From an uncultured Crocinitomix sp. (lineage in GTDB: Bacteria > Bacteroidota > Bacteroidia > Flavobacteriales_D > Crocinitomicaceae), in assembly GCA_937136425.1 (NCBI GenBank), contig CAKZON010000059.1:1-56280 (forward strand): a stretch of 56,280 nt of DNA, written 5' to 3'. The notes beneath the pieces were generated by a model that made no database searches, was not told where the DNA came from, and worked only from the letters and a program-made list of their open reading frames with translations. Each line of letters opens with the position of its first letter. Position 1 is the first letter of the stretch. Below are positions 1 through 8,694 of this stretch, piece by piece. Made by a program: the position numbers and the translations under genes.

Positions 1-1
1 C

Positions 2-508
2 TTGAAGGAACCAATAGCCTTAATGAATATGATATTTACAGATCCGTTAATTGAACCTTTAAAAAGTGATTCAAGATATGGGGCAATACATAAAAAACTA
101 TTTCAAGATGACTTTTCAATTGAAACGGTAAAGAAAAAAAGGCTACTTGATAAGGATACCATGAATATTTACGCAGAGCGATTGTTGAATCATATAAAGC
201 AAGAAGAACCATATTTGAATCCAAACTTGTCATTAAGCGAACTTGCTAAGCAAATTGAAATTCACGCCAATCAACTTTCATGGCTTATTAATAAAAAGTT
301 TGAGAAAAATTTTAAAGAATTTATAAACGAATACCGTGTTGCAACCTTTAAAGAACTTTCTGCAGATCCTAAGAACAATCATATAACCTTGATTGGATTG
401 GCATTTGAAAGTGGTTTCAATTCTAAAACCGTGTTTAACACCTTTTTCAAAAAATCTACAGGAATGACACCTAATCAATACTTGCTTAAAGCACGCGCTC
501 ATTCTTAA
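2..508 (+). CDS. AraC-family transcriptional regulator, C-terminal part (5' end outside window)
   Basis: The frame is open to the left edge, so the N-terminus is missing. The visible N-terminal stretch (DPLIEPLKSDSRYGAIHKKL) resembles the end of the TPR region found in large TPR-AraC regulators. Residues about 65-165 form a two-helix-turn-helix AraC domain: 'LSLSELAKQIEIHANQLSWLIN' is reduced here to its core LSELAKQ..HANQLS, then F..FINEYRV, then the second HTH GLAFESGFNSKTVFNTFFKK and the typical ending TGMTPNQY. It is probably a DNA-binding regulator; its sensor part and target cannot be seen. The AraC assignment is firm, the TPR part is inference. Confidence 0.85.
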   Translation: MKEPIALMNMIFTDPLIEPLKSDSRYGAIHKKLFQDDFSIETVKKKRLLDKDTMNIYAERLLNHIKQEEPYLNPNLSLSELAKQIEIHANQLSWLINKKFEKNFKEFINEYRVATFKELSADPKNNHITLIGLAFESGFNSKTVFNTFFKKSTGMTPNQYLLKARAHS

Positions 509-577
509 CTTGCTATTGGCTTTTTAATTCGATTAACACTTAATTCAGTGATTACAAAATCATTTCTTCCTCCAATA

Positions 578-601
578 AGTTCGGTTTTATAAAACCGAAC
601 T
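578..601. terminator. 24-bp perfect palindrome downstream of the AraC gene
   Basis: The bases from agttcggttt to aaaccgaact around a central tata form a perfect inverted repeat. It can fold as a 10-bp stem with a 4-base loop. It lies 70 bases after the AraC stop and 44 bases before the next start. No clear T-run follows, so it may be a weak terminator or an operator for the next gene. Confidence 0.45.
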
Positions 602-644
602 ATTCTTGCTTATAGACGAAATATATTTGTTAAAAAAACGGATC

Positions 645-950
645 ATGAGTAACAACTCAATTGTAGAAAGAAAATGCCTGAATTGCGGAACGTGGAATAA
701 CAATGAAGATTTCTGCATTAGCTGTAATACAGCCATTTCGCCAAAAGAAATCATAAAAATAGAAGAAGAGGAAAAACGTATAGAAGAAACCAATAAACCC
801 AAGGACAAATTTGAGATTTTTGCAGAAAACCTGAAGGAACACAAGTATTTTATTGCCCGACTAACATACAAAGTTGGTCATTCAATTGGACTTGTTTTAG
901 CTGGAATTGGAGCAATACTAGCTTGGGTAATTGCTATGGTAAATGCATAG
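645..950 (+). CDS. Small zinc-ribbon membrane protein
   Basis: A 101-residue protein starting at the ATG at 645; the longer open frame from 606 adds 13 residues with no family feature. Near the N-terminus CLNCGTWNNNEDFCISC gives a C-x2-C-x9-C-x2-C zinc ribbon. A charged, probably coiled stretch rich in E and K follows (about residues 32-55). The C-terminus has one hydrophobic segment (about 78-98, GLVLAGIGAILAWVIAMV). This suggests a tail-anchored or single-span inner membrane protein with a cytoplasmic zinc ribbon. Function is unknown. A palindrome just upstream could regulate it. Confidence 0.75.
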   Translation: MSNNSIVERKCLNCGTWNNNEDFCISCNTAISPKEIIKIEEEEKRIEETNKPKDKFEIFAENLKEHKYFIARLTYKVGHSIGLVLAGIGAILAWVIAMVNA

Positions 951-1128
951 CACAATTTGAATCCCCTTGTTAAAATATAGAATATGAACCTACTCCATAA
1001 ACAAGCTTTAAATCATATGCTGGAAAACAACCTTGAAAAGGCTATACTATCCTTTTTGCATTTAATGGATTAAAAATTTTTTTCTCAAAAAAACAAACCT
1101 TATAGTTAGAAAGCATCACTTAAATCTC

Positions 1129-1136
1129 TAGTTTTG
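1129..1136 (+). promoter_or_regulatory. Candidate -7 promoter box (TAGTTTTG) for the MarC gene
   Basis: TAGTTTTG matches the Bacteroidota -7 consensus TAnnTTTG and lies about 35 bases before the MarC start. No convincing TTTG -33 element is seen at the expected spacing, so this is a weak call. Confidence 0.3.
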
Positions 1137-1170
1137 TTCAAATGTTGAACCTTATTAAAGAATATAGAAG

Positions 1171-1782
1171 ATGCAAGAAATGATTACCTACGGTTTATCA
1201 GTTTTTATGGGCTTTTTTGCTATCATGAATCCAATAGCCAACACTCCTATTTTCTTGGGGCTTGTTGAAGGAGAGGATAAGAAAACAAAACTAAAAATTG
1301 CAAAAACAGCATCTATCACTGCATTTTTAATAGTTGTTGCCTTTATTTTAGGTGGCAAATATATTTTTGAATTATTTGGTATTACCATCCCAGCATTTAA
1401 GATTACAGGAGGAATTTTAATTTTTTATGTTGGCTTTGAAATGCTGATGTCTAAAAAATCTAAAATTCACAATAATTCCAGTGCGGAAGATAAAAGTAAC
1501 CTTGCAATATCTCCATTAGCAATACCTATTTTGGCAGGCCCCGGAACTATTGTTACCGCAATGAACTATGTTCCAAATGCTTCTTACGTTCAAATTGGAA
1601 TTGTAATTTTAGTTTTTGCAATAATGATATTTTTAACTTATTTGGCTTTTTCATTAAGTGATTTAATCGTTAAGAAGATAGGCAACAACTTAATTGCTGT
1701 AATTGGAAAACTAATGGGATTAATACTTGCCATTATTGGAGCAGGAATGGTGATTGAAGGAATTAAATTGGCGTTCAAATAG
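1171..1782 (+). CDS. MarC/UPF0056-family integral membrane protein
   Basis: A 203-residue protein of full family length with about six hydrophobic segments (roughly 5-25, 47-67, 75-93, 110-130, 140-160, 178-198). Family signs are the N-terminal FFAIMNPIANTPIFL, the repeated GG-I.IFYVGFEML segment, and the second-half motif SPLAIPILAGPGTIVTAM. MarC proteins are polytopic inner membrane proteins of uncertain transport function; an early link to multiple antibiotic resistance in E. coli was not upheld. The next gene starts 43 bases downstream on the same strand, so they may be cotranscribed. Confidence 0.9.
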   Translation: MQEMITYGLSVFMGFFAIMNPIANTPIFLGLVEGEDKKTKLKIAKTASITAFLIVVAFILGGKYIFELFGITIPAFKITGGILIFYVGFEMLMSKKSKIHNNSSAEDKSNLAISPLAIPILAGPGTIVTAMNYVPNASYVQIGIVILVFAIMIFLTYLAFSLSDLIVKKIGNNLIAVIGKLMGLILAIIGAGMVIEGIKLAFK

Positions 1783-1825
1783 GCCTCTATCTGAATAAGA
1801 AATAAATTTATCAGAAAACTAACGA

Positions 1826-2857
1826 ATGAAAGACGAAGAATTTAACAAATTGCTAAAAGCACATGAAGATTCTCCGTTAGATTTAGATATCATCAATTCA
1901 CTTGCAATTGAATATTTGGAAAACGAAAAATATAGAGGCGTTGCTAATGAACACTTCGACTTTTTTCAAAAAGCATATTCCATCAAAAGAACGGTTAAAA
2001 CCACACATAATTTTGCACGATTTCTTTATTACTATTGGGCCGAATGGGAATTTGATCATCAACAAAAGAATACAATTCCAAAAGCTCTAGCTATTCAAGA
2101 AGAATGTTTAGCTCTTAAGCCAAATTCGTATTATCCATACTCTCAATATGGATATATGCTACTAGATCAAAACCAATTTGAAAAGGCTATTACATACTTG
2201 TTAATTTCAAATGAAAAAAACGCACATAGTTTAACCTATCACAACCTTGGGTATTGTTACTACCATTTAGGTGATTATGAAAATTCAAAAATAAATTTCA
2301 GTCTTGCCTCTGAAAGCGCGAAAAATAGAGACCTAACGTTGTATGGGCTTGCACTAAGCCATTACCACTTAAATAACACAGATGCCGTTAGAGAAATAGG
2401 GAATCAGCTTTTATTAGACCTTGAACCAAAGGATGGTTATCATCCAAAAGATGGATTTATTGCAGCAACTATTTTCTATTTAATAAAAGACTTTGAAAAA
2501 GTTACTGAATGCGTGCGTAAAGGCTGTATTACTCAGCACGGATTTGACCTTTTGGAAAAAGACCATTTGGCATATTCAGTTTATAAGGCCGATAAATTAC
2601 TATACGAAGAGCAGGTTAACATAGGAATTGAATCAAGAAAAAGAAACATTCAAGAATGTAAGGACAACAATGTCAATTGGGAAGAAAATCTAAGGATTAA
2701 ACAGCTTCTAAAAGAAATTAATAACCGAAAAAATTTTCACAAACAATTGAATATTCCTCCAGTTACTGATTTTGAAATGCATCTGTATCCTAATAAATTC
2801 GAATGTTTATTATTTGGTTGTGAAAACCACAAAAGCCTAAATAACGACATCTCCTAA
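1826..2857 (+). CDS. TPR-repeat protein, function unknown
   Basis: A 343-residue soluble protein without a signal peptide. Residues about 85-200 carry tetratricopeptide-like helices (ALAIQEECLALKPNSYYPYS, YGYMLLDQNQFEKAITYLL, YHNLGYCYYHLGDYENSKI), which normally form a protein-binding scaffold. The C-terminal third is charged and ends in the short motif ECLLFGCENHKSLNND. That tail is repeated in degraded form about 0.8 kb downstream (3667-3735), after the VOC gene. No enzymatic motif is visible. It is probably cytoplasmic; partner unknown. Confidence 0.75.
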   Translation: MKDEEFNKLLKAHEDSPLDLDIINSLAIEYLENEKYRGVANEHFDFFQKAYSIKRTVKTTHNFARFLYYYWAEWEFDHQQKNTIPKALAIQEECLALKPNSYYPYSQYGYMLLDQNQFEKAITYLLISNEKNAHSLTYHNLGYCYYHLGDYENSKINFSLASESAKNRDLTLYGLALSHYHLNNTDAVREIGNQLLLDLEPKDGYHPKDGFIAATIFYLIKDFEKVTECVRKGCITQHGFDLLEKDHLAYSVYKADKLLYEEQVNIGIESRKRNIQECKDNNVNWEENLRIKQLLKEINNRKNFHKQLNIPPVTDFEMHLYPNKFECLLFGCENHKSLNNDIS

Positions 2858-2901
2858 AAGATGAAAAAGCACTATATTTCCGACTAGTTAACGCAAGTAA
2901 A

Positions 2902-3579
2902 ATGCAAATAAAGGAACTAACAATATATAGCTCAAATCTTGATGCCCAAGTCAATTTTTACTCAAATGTATTGGGTGTAAAAATTATTACCAGAACAAAT
3001 AATTCTGTATCGTTAGATTTTGGCAACTCTATTTTAACCATTGAATATAAAGCCGTAACAACTCCTTATCACTTTGCCATTAATATTCCAGCCAATAAAG
3101 AGGTTGAAGCTCTAAATTGGTTAAAAACCAAAGTGAAAATTTTGAAAGATGGTGACAACGAAATTCAGGATTTTGACTTTTGGAATGCAAAGGCGGTTTA
3201 CTTCTATGACAAAGACCATAATATTGTTGAACTAATAGCACGAAAAAATCTAGACAACTCCTCTGACTCCGCTTTTGGATCAGAACAATTTCTTGAAATT
3301 TCAGAAATAGGCATGCCTACTATGGATATTGAAAAAGAGTTCAACCAGTTAAATAAATTTACTGGAATAGAAATATTTGATGGTGGATTTGAACGTTTTT
3401 GTGCCATTGGAGATGAAACCGGACTCTTTATATGCATTAATAAGGAAAGTAAAGATTGGTTTCCTGTTGATGACAAAGCTTTTTCTTCGGAATTTGAAAT
3501 AGTCCTCATTGAAAAGGAAGAAAAACATAAGTTAGTCTACAAAAATGAGACCTTAAAGCATATTGCAATTAACAGCTAA
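2902..3579 (+). CDS. VOC-superfamily (glyoxalase/bleomycin-resistance-like) protein
   Basis: A 225-residue protein. The N-terminal half (about 1-115) has the vicinal-oxygen-chelate pattern: LTIYSSNLDAQVNFYSNVLG, then a strand with SLDFGNSILTIEY, then YFYDKDHNIVELIAR, where the final E is the usual metal-ligand position. The second half (about 125-215) looks like a diverged second VOC module (EISEIGMPTMDIEKEFNQL, FCAIGDETGLFICI). Substrate is unknown; members include glyoxalases, dioxygenases and antibiotic-binding proteins. It lies 44 bases after the TPR gene. Confidence 0.8.
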   Translation: MQIKELTIYSSNLDAQVNFYSNVLGVKIITRTNNSVSLDFGNSILTIEYKAVTTPYHFAINIPANKEVEALNWLKTKVKILKDGDNEIQDFDFWNAKAVYFYDKDHNIVELIARKNLDNSSDSAFGSEQFLEISEIGMPTMDIEKEFNQLNKFTGIEIFDGGFERFCAIGDETGLFICINKESKDWFPVDDKAFSSEFEIVLIEKEEKHKLVYKNETLKHIAINS

Positions 3580-3666
3580 AGGTAGTTCTAAACTTCATTT
3601 TTACTGTTGAGCGAGCTCTTACTCCGTTTAAGTTTTAACAAATCCAGTATCAAACAAATAACACAA

Positions 3667-3735
3667 ATGTCAATAAGGAAATATGAATATCTATTATTTA
3701 GTTGTGAAAACCACAAAAATTTAGACAATGATTAA
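3667..3735 (+). pseudogene. Degraded duplicate of the tail of the TPR gene
   Basis: The frame from ATG 3667 encodes 22 residues ending YLLFSCENHKNLDND. It matches the end of the TPR protein (CLLFGCENHKSLNND). At DNA level positions 3685-3732 align without gaps to 2801-2848 with 10 differences in 48 bases by my count. It is most simply a remnant of a second gene copy whose body is gone. The rest of 3580-3808 shows no gene. Confidence 0.6.
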
Positions 3736-3808
3736 TAATTCTTTACAATAGCATTTCAACCAAAATCTGTTGTTTTTTAATTTCTCCTTTTTTTGAGTTA
3801 AACTAATA

Positions 3809-3864
3809 AATTCTCTATGCTAACGTGCATGGGAACTAGGCCGTGCACGTTAACATAGAGAATT
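3809..3864. terminator. Large hairpin between convergent genes
   Basis: The arms at 3809-3832 and 3841-3864 are complementary over about 24 bp with one mismatch and one G-T pair, around an 8-base loop (gaactagg). The hairpin lies between the rightward VOC gene and the leftward Omp28-like gene, a place where a bidirectional terminator would be expected. It is unusually long, and neither flank has a long T-run. Confidence 0.5.
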
Positions 3865-3950
3865 CAAAAGTAGAGATTTTAAAATCGAGGTTAATTCCTG
3901 CCCCCTTCAACATTCCATAATAAAGATGTTCCCATCATTAAAAGAGAAAT

Positions 3951-5144
3951 TTAGTCGATAATAAACTTTTGAGTGTATTGTTTAGATTCACCTCTGAACG
4001 CTACAAAATAAATTCCTTTACTCAAACCTGAAACATCATAATTGATGATATTCGTATATCCTGAAGGGTAAATTTGATTAGTTGAAATTACCTTTATCTC
4101 CTCACCTCTCGCATTGAATATTACAATGCTTCCGTTTGTTTCGGTATCTACCTCAAGGTCAAGATTTAGTTCCCCATTAGAAATTGGGTTTTGAATGACA
4201 GAAAATCCCACATTATTAATAATTTCATCAGGTATTGAATTTGTTTCATCAGTTAAATCGATCTTATTTACATTCAAAACTTGTCTGGACATAAACTCTC
4301 CGTTTCTGACAACCGCAGCAATAATTTCCACACTATTAGGCTCAAGAGGGACAATACTCTCAGGTGATCCAAACTCAGGTAAAGTAAACGTATAAGATTC
4401 ACTAAAAGTATCTCCAGCCTCTACCGTAGTTGCAATTACTCCCTCATTCCCAAAAAAACCAGATGGCTGATATTTAACAACTTGAGGGTGTGGATATGAT
4501 TCGATTACTGGAAGTCCATCTGCTATTGAATATTCATAACCATAAGATTCTGCCTGACTTTCACTTAGCACGGCTTGAGCATAATCGTACCCCTCTGGTC
4601 CTACAACAAAGTCTTGAACTAAGACTAAATAAAATCTCAAATCTCCTGATGCCGTGTCACAGAAAGCACCTTCGATATCTACAACCACTTCACGTGTAAT
4701 ATCATTATAAGTGCGTGAAATATTAATCTCTACTGGAACATATTCCATGTTTATTTGATGTTCAAAGGCTGCTTCGTCATCTGCAATACATTCATTTGAA
4801 CCAGCTTCAAACTCACTCATATTATCAGGAATAAGTGTTCTATCAACCAGCAAAGAAGATTGATAACCTATGTCAAATTCTGAATGAAATCCATCATAAG
4901 GTTCTGTTTCATCTCCCCAGGTTCCTAAACCAATTGGAGCTTGATTATAAACCACAAAAGCTATTTCGTCTTTGTGTTCAGCATAAAATACTTTTCGGCT
5001 TTCAATTTTTGCTAAACATGGTGCACAAAGTTTTGCACAGGACTGTTCCATTAAAACCATTTTTGGTGCGCAGCCTTGTCCATAAAGATTAAAAGCAGAA
5101 CTTAAAATAAATATAAATGTTGAGTAAAAAAGTTTGTTTTTCAT
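3951..5144 (-). CDS. Omp28-like secreted protein with T9SS sorting domain
   Basis: A 397-residue exported protein. It has an N-terminal signal peptide (about 1-23, ending NLYGQ). A thioredoxin-like start follows: VLMEQSCAKLCAPC contains a CAPC pair at residues 40-43, in the position of the cysteine motif of Omp28-related proteins. The middle is beta-rich. The C-terminal about 80 residues form a T9SS type A sorting domain (ISNGELNLDL, NARGEEI, LSKGIYFVAF, QKFIID), predicting transport across the outer membrane and surface attachment or release. Function of Omp28-like proteins is not established. It is followed by the 3809-3864 hairpin. Confidence 0.8.
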   Translation of the reverse strand: MKNKLFYSTFIFILSSAFNLYGQGCAPKMVLMEQSCAKLCAPCLAKIESRKVFYAEHKDEIAFVVYNQAPIGLGTWGDETEPYDGFHSEFDIGYQSSLLVDRTLIPDNMSEFEAGSNECIADDEAAFEHQINMEYVPVEINISRTYNDITREVVVDIEGAFCDTASGDLRFYLVLVQDFVVGPEGYDYAQAVLSESQAESYGYEYSIADGLPVIESYPHPQVVKYQPSGFFGNEGVIATTVEAGDTFSESYTFTLPEFGSPESIVPLEPNSVEIIAAVVRNGEFMSRQVLNVNKIDLTDETNSIPDEIINNVGFSVIQNPISNGELNLDLEVDTETNGSIVIFNARGEEIKVISTNQIYPSGYTNIINYDVSGLSKGIYFVAFRGESKQYTQKFIID

Positions 5145-5184
5145 GTTTTGAATTTGTTTTTGAAATTGTTTTGATCTGATTACT

Positions 5185-5192
5185 CAAATATA
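5185..5192 (-). promoter_or_regulatory. Candidate -7 promoter box for the Omp28-like gene
   Basis: Read on the minus strand this is TATATTTG, matching TAnnTTTG, 40 bases upstream of the start codon at 5144. No -33 element is seen at ideal spacing, so confidence is low. Confidence 0.3.
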
Positions 5193-5323
5193 CAGCTCAA
5201 CACCTTTAAAAAAAACTTAAACTCTTTCGGATTTATAATTTAGATAGTCTAAAAACAAAACCTAAACCAAACATTACCAACTACTTAAAAGAAGTCCACT
5301 TATCTCCTATTCAACTTTGCTAA

Positions 5324-6901
5324 TTACCTCAAATGTTCGATCTTATTTCGGTAATATGATGGTGTAATTCCGGTAATTTTTTTGAAATTCACATTAAAAG
5401 AAGAAATACTTCTATAGCCGACTATTTGAGAAACACCTTCAATACTATAATGATCATAATTTTTATCTGAAAATATTTTTCTAGCCTCTTCTATTCTTAA
5501 TTGATTGATGAAATCTCTAAACGGCATTTTGAAATAATCATTTATTAGATTTGATACAACTGTTGTATTTGATCCTACTTTTTTTGCTAAGGTGGCCAAG
5601 GTTAAATCAGTTTTTTTATACCACTCTTCTTCAATTAATAACTGTTTAATTTTTTGCAGTAAGTCAGACGAAACTATTGATGAATCTCGTTTTTTGGAAG
5701 GCTGATTTTCTTGTTTTGATTTTTGCTCCTTGGCAAGATCTAAGTTTGCTTTTACCAATATCCTATTTTTAGCAGCTTGTCTATAGGCAAATATGATGTA
5801 GCCAATTACCAATAATGCTAAAACTACGGCTAGAAGAATTAATAGATTATTGCGCGTCTTTTGATGACCTATTTCAACTTCTTTATTTTTAAGTTTCAAT
5901 ATATTTAGTTCATTGTCTTGTTGACTTAGTAACTTATCAAACTTCCTATTACTCAAATCTATATTTAGTGCTTGAGTAATACTATCCTTCATAATTTCAA
6001 ATTTAAACGCCAATTCAAAATTTTCAATGCTTTCATACACCATTCTCTTTGTAGCATATATGTCTGCCAATAACGGAATATCTCCTTCACTTAAAGCTAA
6101 ACTGTCTGCAATATCCAAAAGCGGAATGCTTTCATTAAACAGCCCAGTATAATAATACATTGCTCCTAGATTAAAATTATAACCAGCATCATATTCTTGC
6201 TTCTCTACAAGGTTTTTACAAATATCTATTGCCTTTTCAAACTGCATTGTATTGCAATAAACCTGAGCTAAGTTATTGGCTAAATTATTCTCAAATTTCA
6301 TGATTCCCATTTCCTCAAGTTCTTTCGCTTGCGAGTAATAATAAATGGCAGAATCATGGTCACCTATTAATTCATATACAATACCAATGTTGATTAATCC
6401 TCCTTTTATATTGACTGAATCATCTTGTTCAACACTCAATTTTAAACACTTTTTATAGTGTAAAAGGGACTCATCAAACCGGTTCAAATCGGATAGAACA
6501 GATCCCACCAAAGAATTAAACCGTTTTAAAATTGAAGGATATTTTTTTAAAGCCTCACTTTGATTTAAACGAATAATAATGGGAAAAGCTTTATCACTTT
6601 TACCAAGACTATAGTGCAATAAACGAATTCTTGATACCTCATGGTCAAAATAATCTTCCTCACTGACAAGTGACAATTGATGTGCGTTTGAAATCAAAAT
6701 ACTGTCCAAAGATTCCTTCTCCAAAGCATAAGTGTCCAGATAATAATCCTCTACACTATAGCATAAACATTTGTTTCCATTTTCTTTTCTAAAATCTGCA
6801 TAAAACTGCCTGTCAGAATGCCCTCTAGAGCTCATTGCAATTACAATAAAAAAGAAGGAAAAGAAAATTTTATACTTTTTTTGCCAGAAATTCAAAGCCA
6901 T
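5324..6901 (-). CDS. Membrane TPR-AraC hybrid regulator
   Basis: A 525-residue protein with an N-terminal hydrophobic segment (about 9-25), a TPR-rich part (about 110-310; examples LINIGIVYELIGDHDSAIYY, LGAMYYYTGLFNESI), a transmembrane helix (about 350-370, LLILLAVVLALLVIGYIIFA), a coiled linker, and a C-terminal AraC domain (about 415-520; LATLAKKVGSNTTVVSNLI, ISSFNVNFKKITGITPSYY). The layout suggests a periplasmic TPR sensor connected through the membrane to a cytoplasmic DNA-binding domain, a common Bacteroidota design. Ligand and targets are unknown; nearby exported-protein genes are plausible targets. Confidence 0.85.
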   Translation of the reverse strand: MALNFWQKKYKIFFSFFFIVIAMSSRGHSDRQFYADFRKENGNKCLCYSVEDYYLDTYALEKESLDSILISNAHQLSLVSEEDYFDHEVSRIRLLHYSLGKSDKAFPIIIRLNQSEALKKYPSILKRFNSLVGSVLSDLNRFDESLLHYKKCLKLSVEQDDSVNIKGGLINIGIVYELIGDHDSAIYYYSQAKELEEMGIMKFENNLANNLAQVYCNTMQFEKAIDICKNLVEKQEYDAGYNFNLGAMYYYTGLFNESIPLLDIADSLALSEGDIPLLADIYATKRMVYESIENFELAFKFEIMKDSITQALNIDLSNRKFDKLLSQQDNELNILKLKNKEVEIGHQKTRNNLLILLAVVLALLVIGYIIFAYRQAAKNRILVKANLDLAKEQKSKQENQPSKKRDSSIVSSDLLQKIKQLLIEEEWYKKTDLTLATLAKKVGSNTTVVSNLINDYFKMPFRDFINQLRIEEARKIFSDKNYDHYSIEGVSQIVGYRSISSFNVNFKKITGITPSYYRNKIEHLR

Positions 6902-7044
6902 TATTCTGTTAATCTAGAATATGCAAGATACAAAATAATCGATATAAATTCAATGTAACAACCCCGTCAACCTAAGGAGCTTTTACTCAAATCGTCTAAA
7001 CAGATCATGATTATTTTTCGATTAATCGTATAGATAAGTGCGCT

Positions 7045-8019
7045 TTAGTTCATTCTAATTTTTAATGGAAAACTTTGCCTGTACCTAACAGGAGCGTTAT
7101 TTAAGATTGCGGGCGTCCATTGATTGTGTATTTCATAGTACGATTTTATAGCAATATCTATCTCAGGTATAAATGAACGCAAAATTTTAACCTCAGAAAT
7201 TGTCCCATCTTTTTCAAACAATAAAGAATAATAAACATTTCCTTGAATGTCTGCTTGCATTATACTCGGATATTCATCTGTTATATACGCTAAAAGATCC
7301 TTCATTATTACTTCAACAGAGTCTTTATGAATCGCTGTGCTGTCAACAATAATATGTATTTCCATATCTTCCGCAGGTTCTTCTATCTCTTCTTCAACCT
7401 CAAAATCAAAATTCATTCGTTCAAGTTGTGGCTTTTCTCTAATTTTTTGTTTTAGATTCCAATACAGTCGATAATACTGTAATTCTACCAATGCAGAATG
7501 CTCTTTTCTTTTTTGCTCTTTATAAGCGTATTTTGCTCGAAGTTTCCCCTCAGAATTGTACCTAAAATGCTCAAAATAATCAGCTAAGTCATTTTTCCAT
7601 TCGCTAATTGTACCGTTATAAAAATATCCTTCTTCATAAAAAGGAATCGTTATTTTATTGTCCTTAAAAAAACCAATTTCTCCTTTATTCAAATACCAAG
7701 CCCCTTTATGAAAAGATAAAAAAGCAAGAGCCTCTTTTTTTTGCTCAGCATATTCAATTGCAAATGAACTTGGACATACAATATCAAAATCATTGTTAAT
7801 CTGAAGGTAATCACCTGCTTTAACTCCAGACTTATTGTGATGTAGCACAGCTAGAATTTTCACATTAAAATTTTGCCTTGTATTGTTCGTAATTTTCACA
7901 TGTGCAATGAGGTTGGTTTCTAGCAACAATTCATGCATACTATATCCCGCAGCATCTGCTCTTGCTTGAAAGCTAGTTATTAAAACAAATGCAAAAAAAT
8001 ATAAATATCGTTTCATCAA
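7045..8019 (-). CDS. Exported protein with C-terminal TonB-like domain
   Basis: A 324-residue protein with a signal peptide (about 1-22, ending FQARA). The middle part has no family I can name. Residues about 250-324 fit a TonB C-terminal domain: IQGNVYYSLLFEKDGTISEV, then KILRSFIPEIDIAI, then WTPAILNNAPVRYRQSFPL. Because it has a cleavable signal rather than an N-terminal anchor plus proline-rich arm, it is unlikely to be a classic energy transducer; such domains also occur in periplasmic proteins. The stop of the upstream gene (8020) directly abuts its start, so it belongs to a three-gene operon. Confidence 0.7.
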   Translation of the reverse strand: MMKRYLYFFAFVLITSFQARADAAGYSMHELLLETNLIAHVKITNNTRQNFNVKILAVLHHNKSGVKAGDYLQINNDFDIVCPSSFAIEYAEQKKEALAFLSFHKGAWYLNKGEIGFFKDNKITIPFYEEGYFYNGTISEWKNDLADYFEHFRYNSEGKLRAKYAYKEQKRKEHSALVELQYYRLYWNLKQKIREKPQLERMNFDFEVEEEIEEPAEDMEIHIIVDSTAIHKDSVEVIMKDLLAYITDEYPSIMQADIQGNVYYSLLFEKDGTISEVKILRSFIPEIDIAIKSYYEIHNQWTPAILNNAPVRYRQSFPLKIRMN

Positions 8020-8694
8020 TTAAATATCAATTTGATTATACCAAGTCCATTCTTCATTAATTTTTATCTTAAAGGTATCACCTTTTCGGTTAATTTTAAT
8101 GGGATAAGATTCTATTTTATGCTGAATGAAACTGGTGCTTTTCATTAATCCATTAGCATAGACCACAAAATCTTTTGGTTGATCACTTGCTTTAATACTG
8201 AATTGAGCATAAGATGCAAAACTTGCAGGGTTGTTCTCAAAATGGGCGTAAACAGTTATATTTTGGTTGGAATCTAAGTTGAAATAAACAAATCCCAATT
8301 CATCTGCTTTTCCTGTTTTAATTATGGAATCTTTATTTGTTATTTGATAGGAAACATTCCAAAGAACCCCTGGCATTAGCGGATTTAAAACATGTAACAT
8401 AGAACATGTGTCATTATTTTCAGCAGAAATTATTTTGATTGATTTTGCAAATTCAGGAATATCAATATAGTTGAAGTTAATATAGTGACTATCCAAATCA
8501 TAGCTTCCAAAACCAAAATAATCCCCCACATCATCCCAATATTGGTAGACAAATGTTCCATCTTCAAAAAATCGATACCTCAACTCTGACTCTGCAATTG
8601 GCGCGCGTTCTTCTTCAAAAACACCTATCAATTGATTTTGAGCAACTGAATTGAAGCAAATAAATGCATTAATTATAAATGCTAACCGAATCAT
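8020..8694 (-). CDS. Exported protein of unknown function
   Basis: A 224-residue protein with a signal peptide (about 1-18, FINAFICFNSVAQ). The mature part is predicted beta-rich, with an early aromatic stretch (YRFFEDGTFVYQYWDDVGDY) resembling small exported 'lipocalin-like' or 'DUF' sensors, but I cannot assign a family. Its start overlaps the stop of the PDZ-hydrolase gene by four bases (8691-8694), indicating translational coupling, and its stop abuts the TonB-C gene. It therefore probably works with these envelope proteins. Confidence 0.65.
   Translation of the reverse strand: MIRLAFIINAFICFNSVAQNQLIGVFEEERAPIAESELRYRFFEDGTFVYQYWDDVGDYFGFGSYDLDSHYINFNYIDIPEFAKSIKIISAENNDTCSMLHVLNPLMPGVLWNVSYQITNKDSIIKTGKADELGFVYFNLDSNQNITVYAHFENNPASFASYAQFSIKASDQPKDFVVYANGLMKSTSFIQHKIESYPIKINRKGDTFKIKINEEWTWYNQIDI

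Noticed and set aside
3809..3864. Integron attC site
   Set aside because: Core-like taacg/cgtta bases are present, but there is no second site, integrase or cassette array, and the stem lacks the usual unpaired bases.
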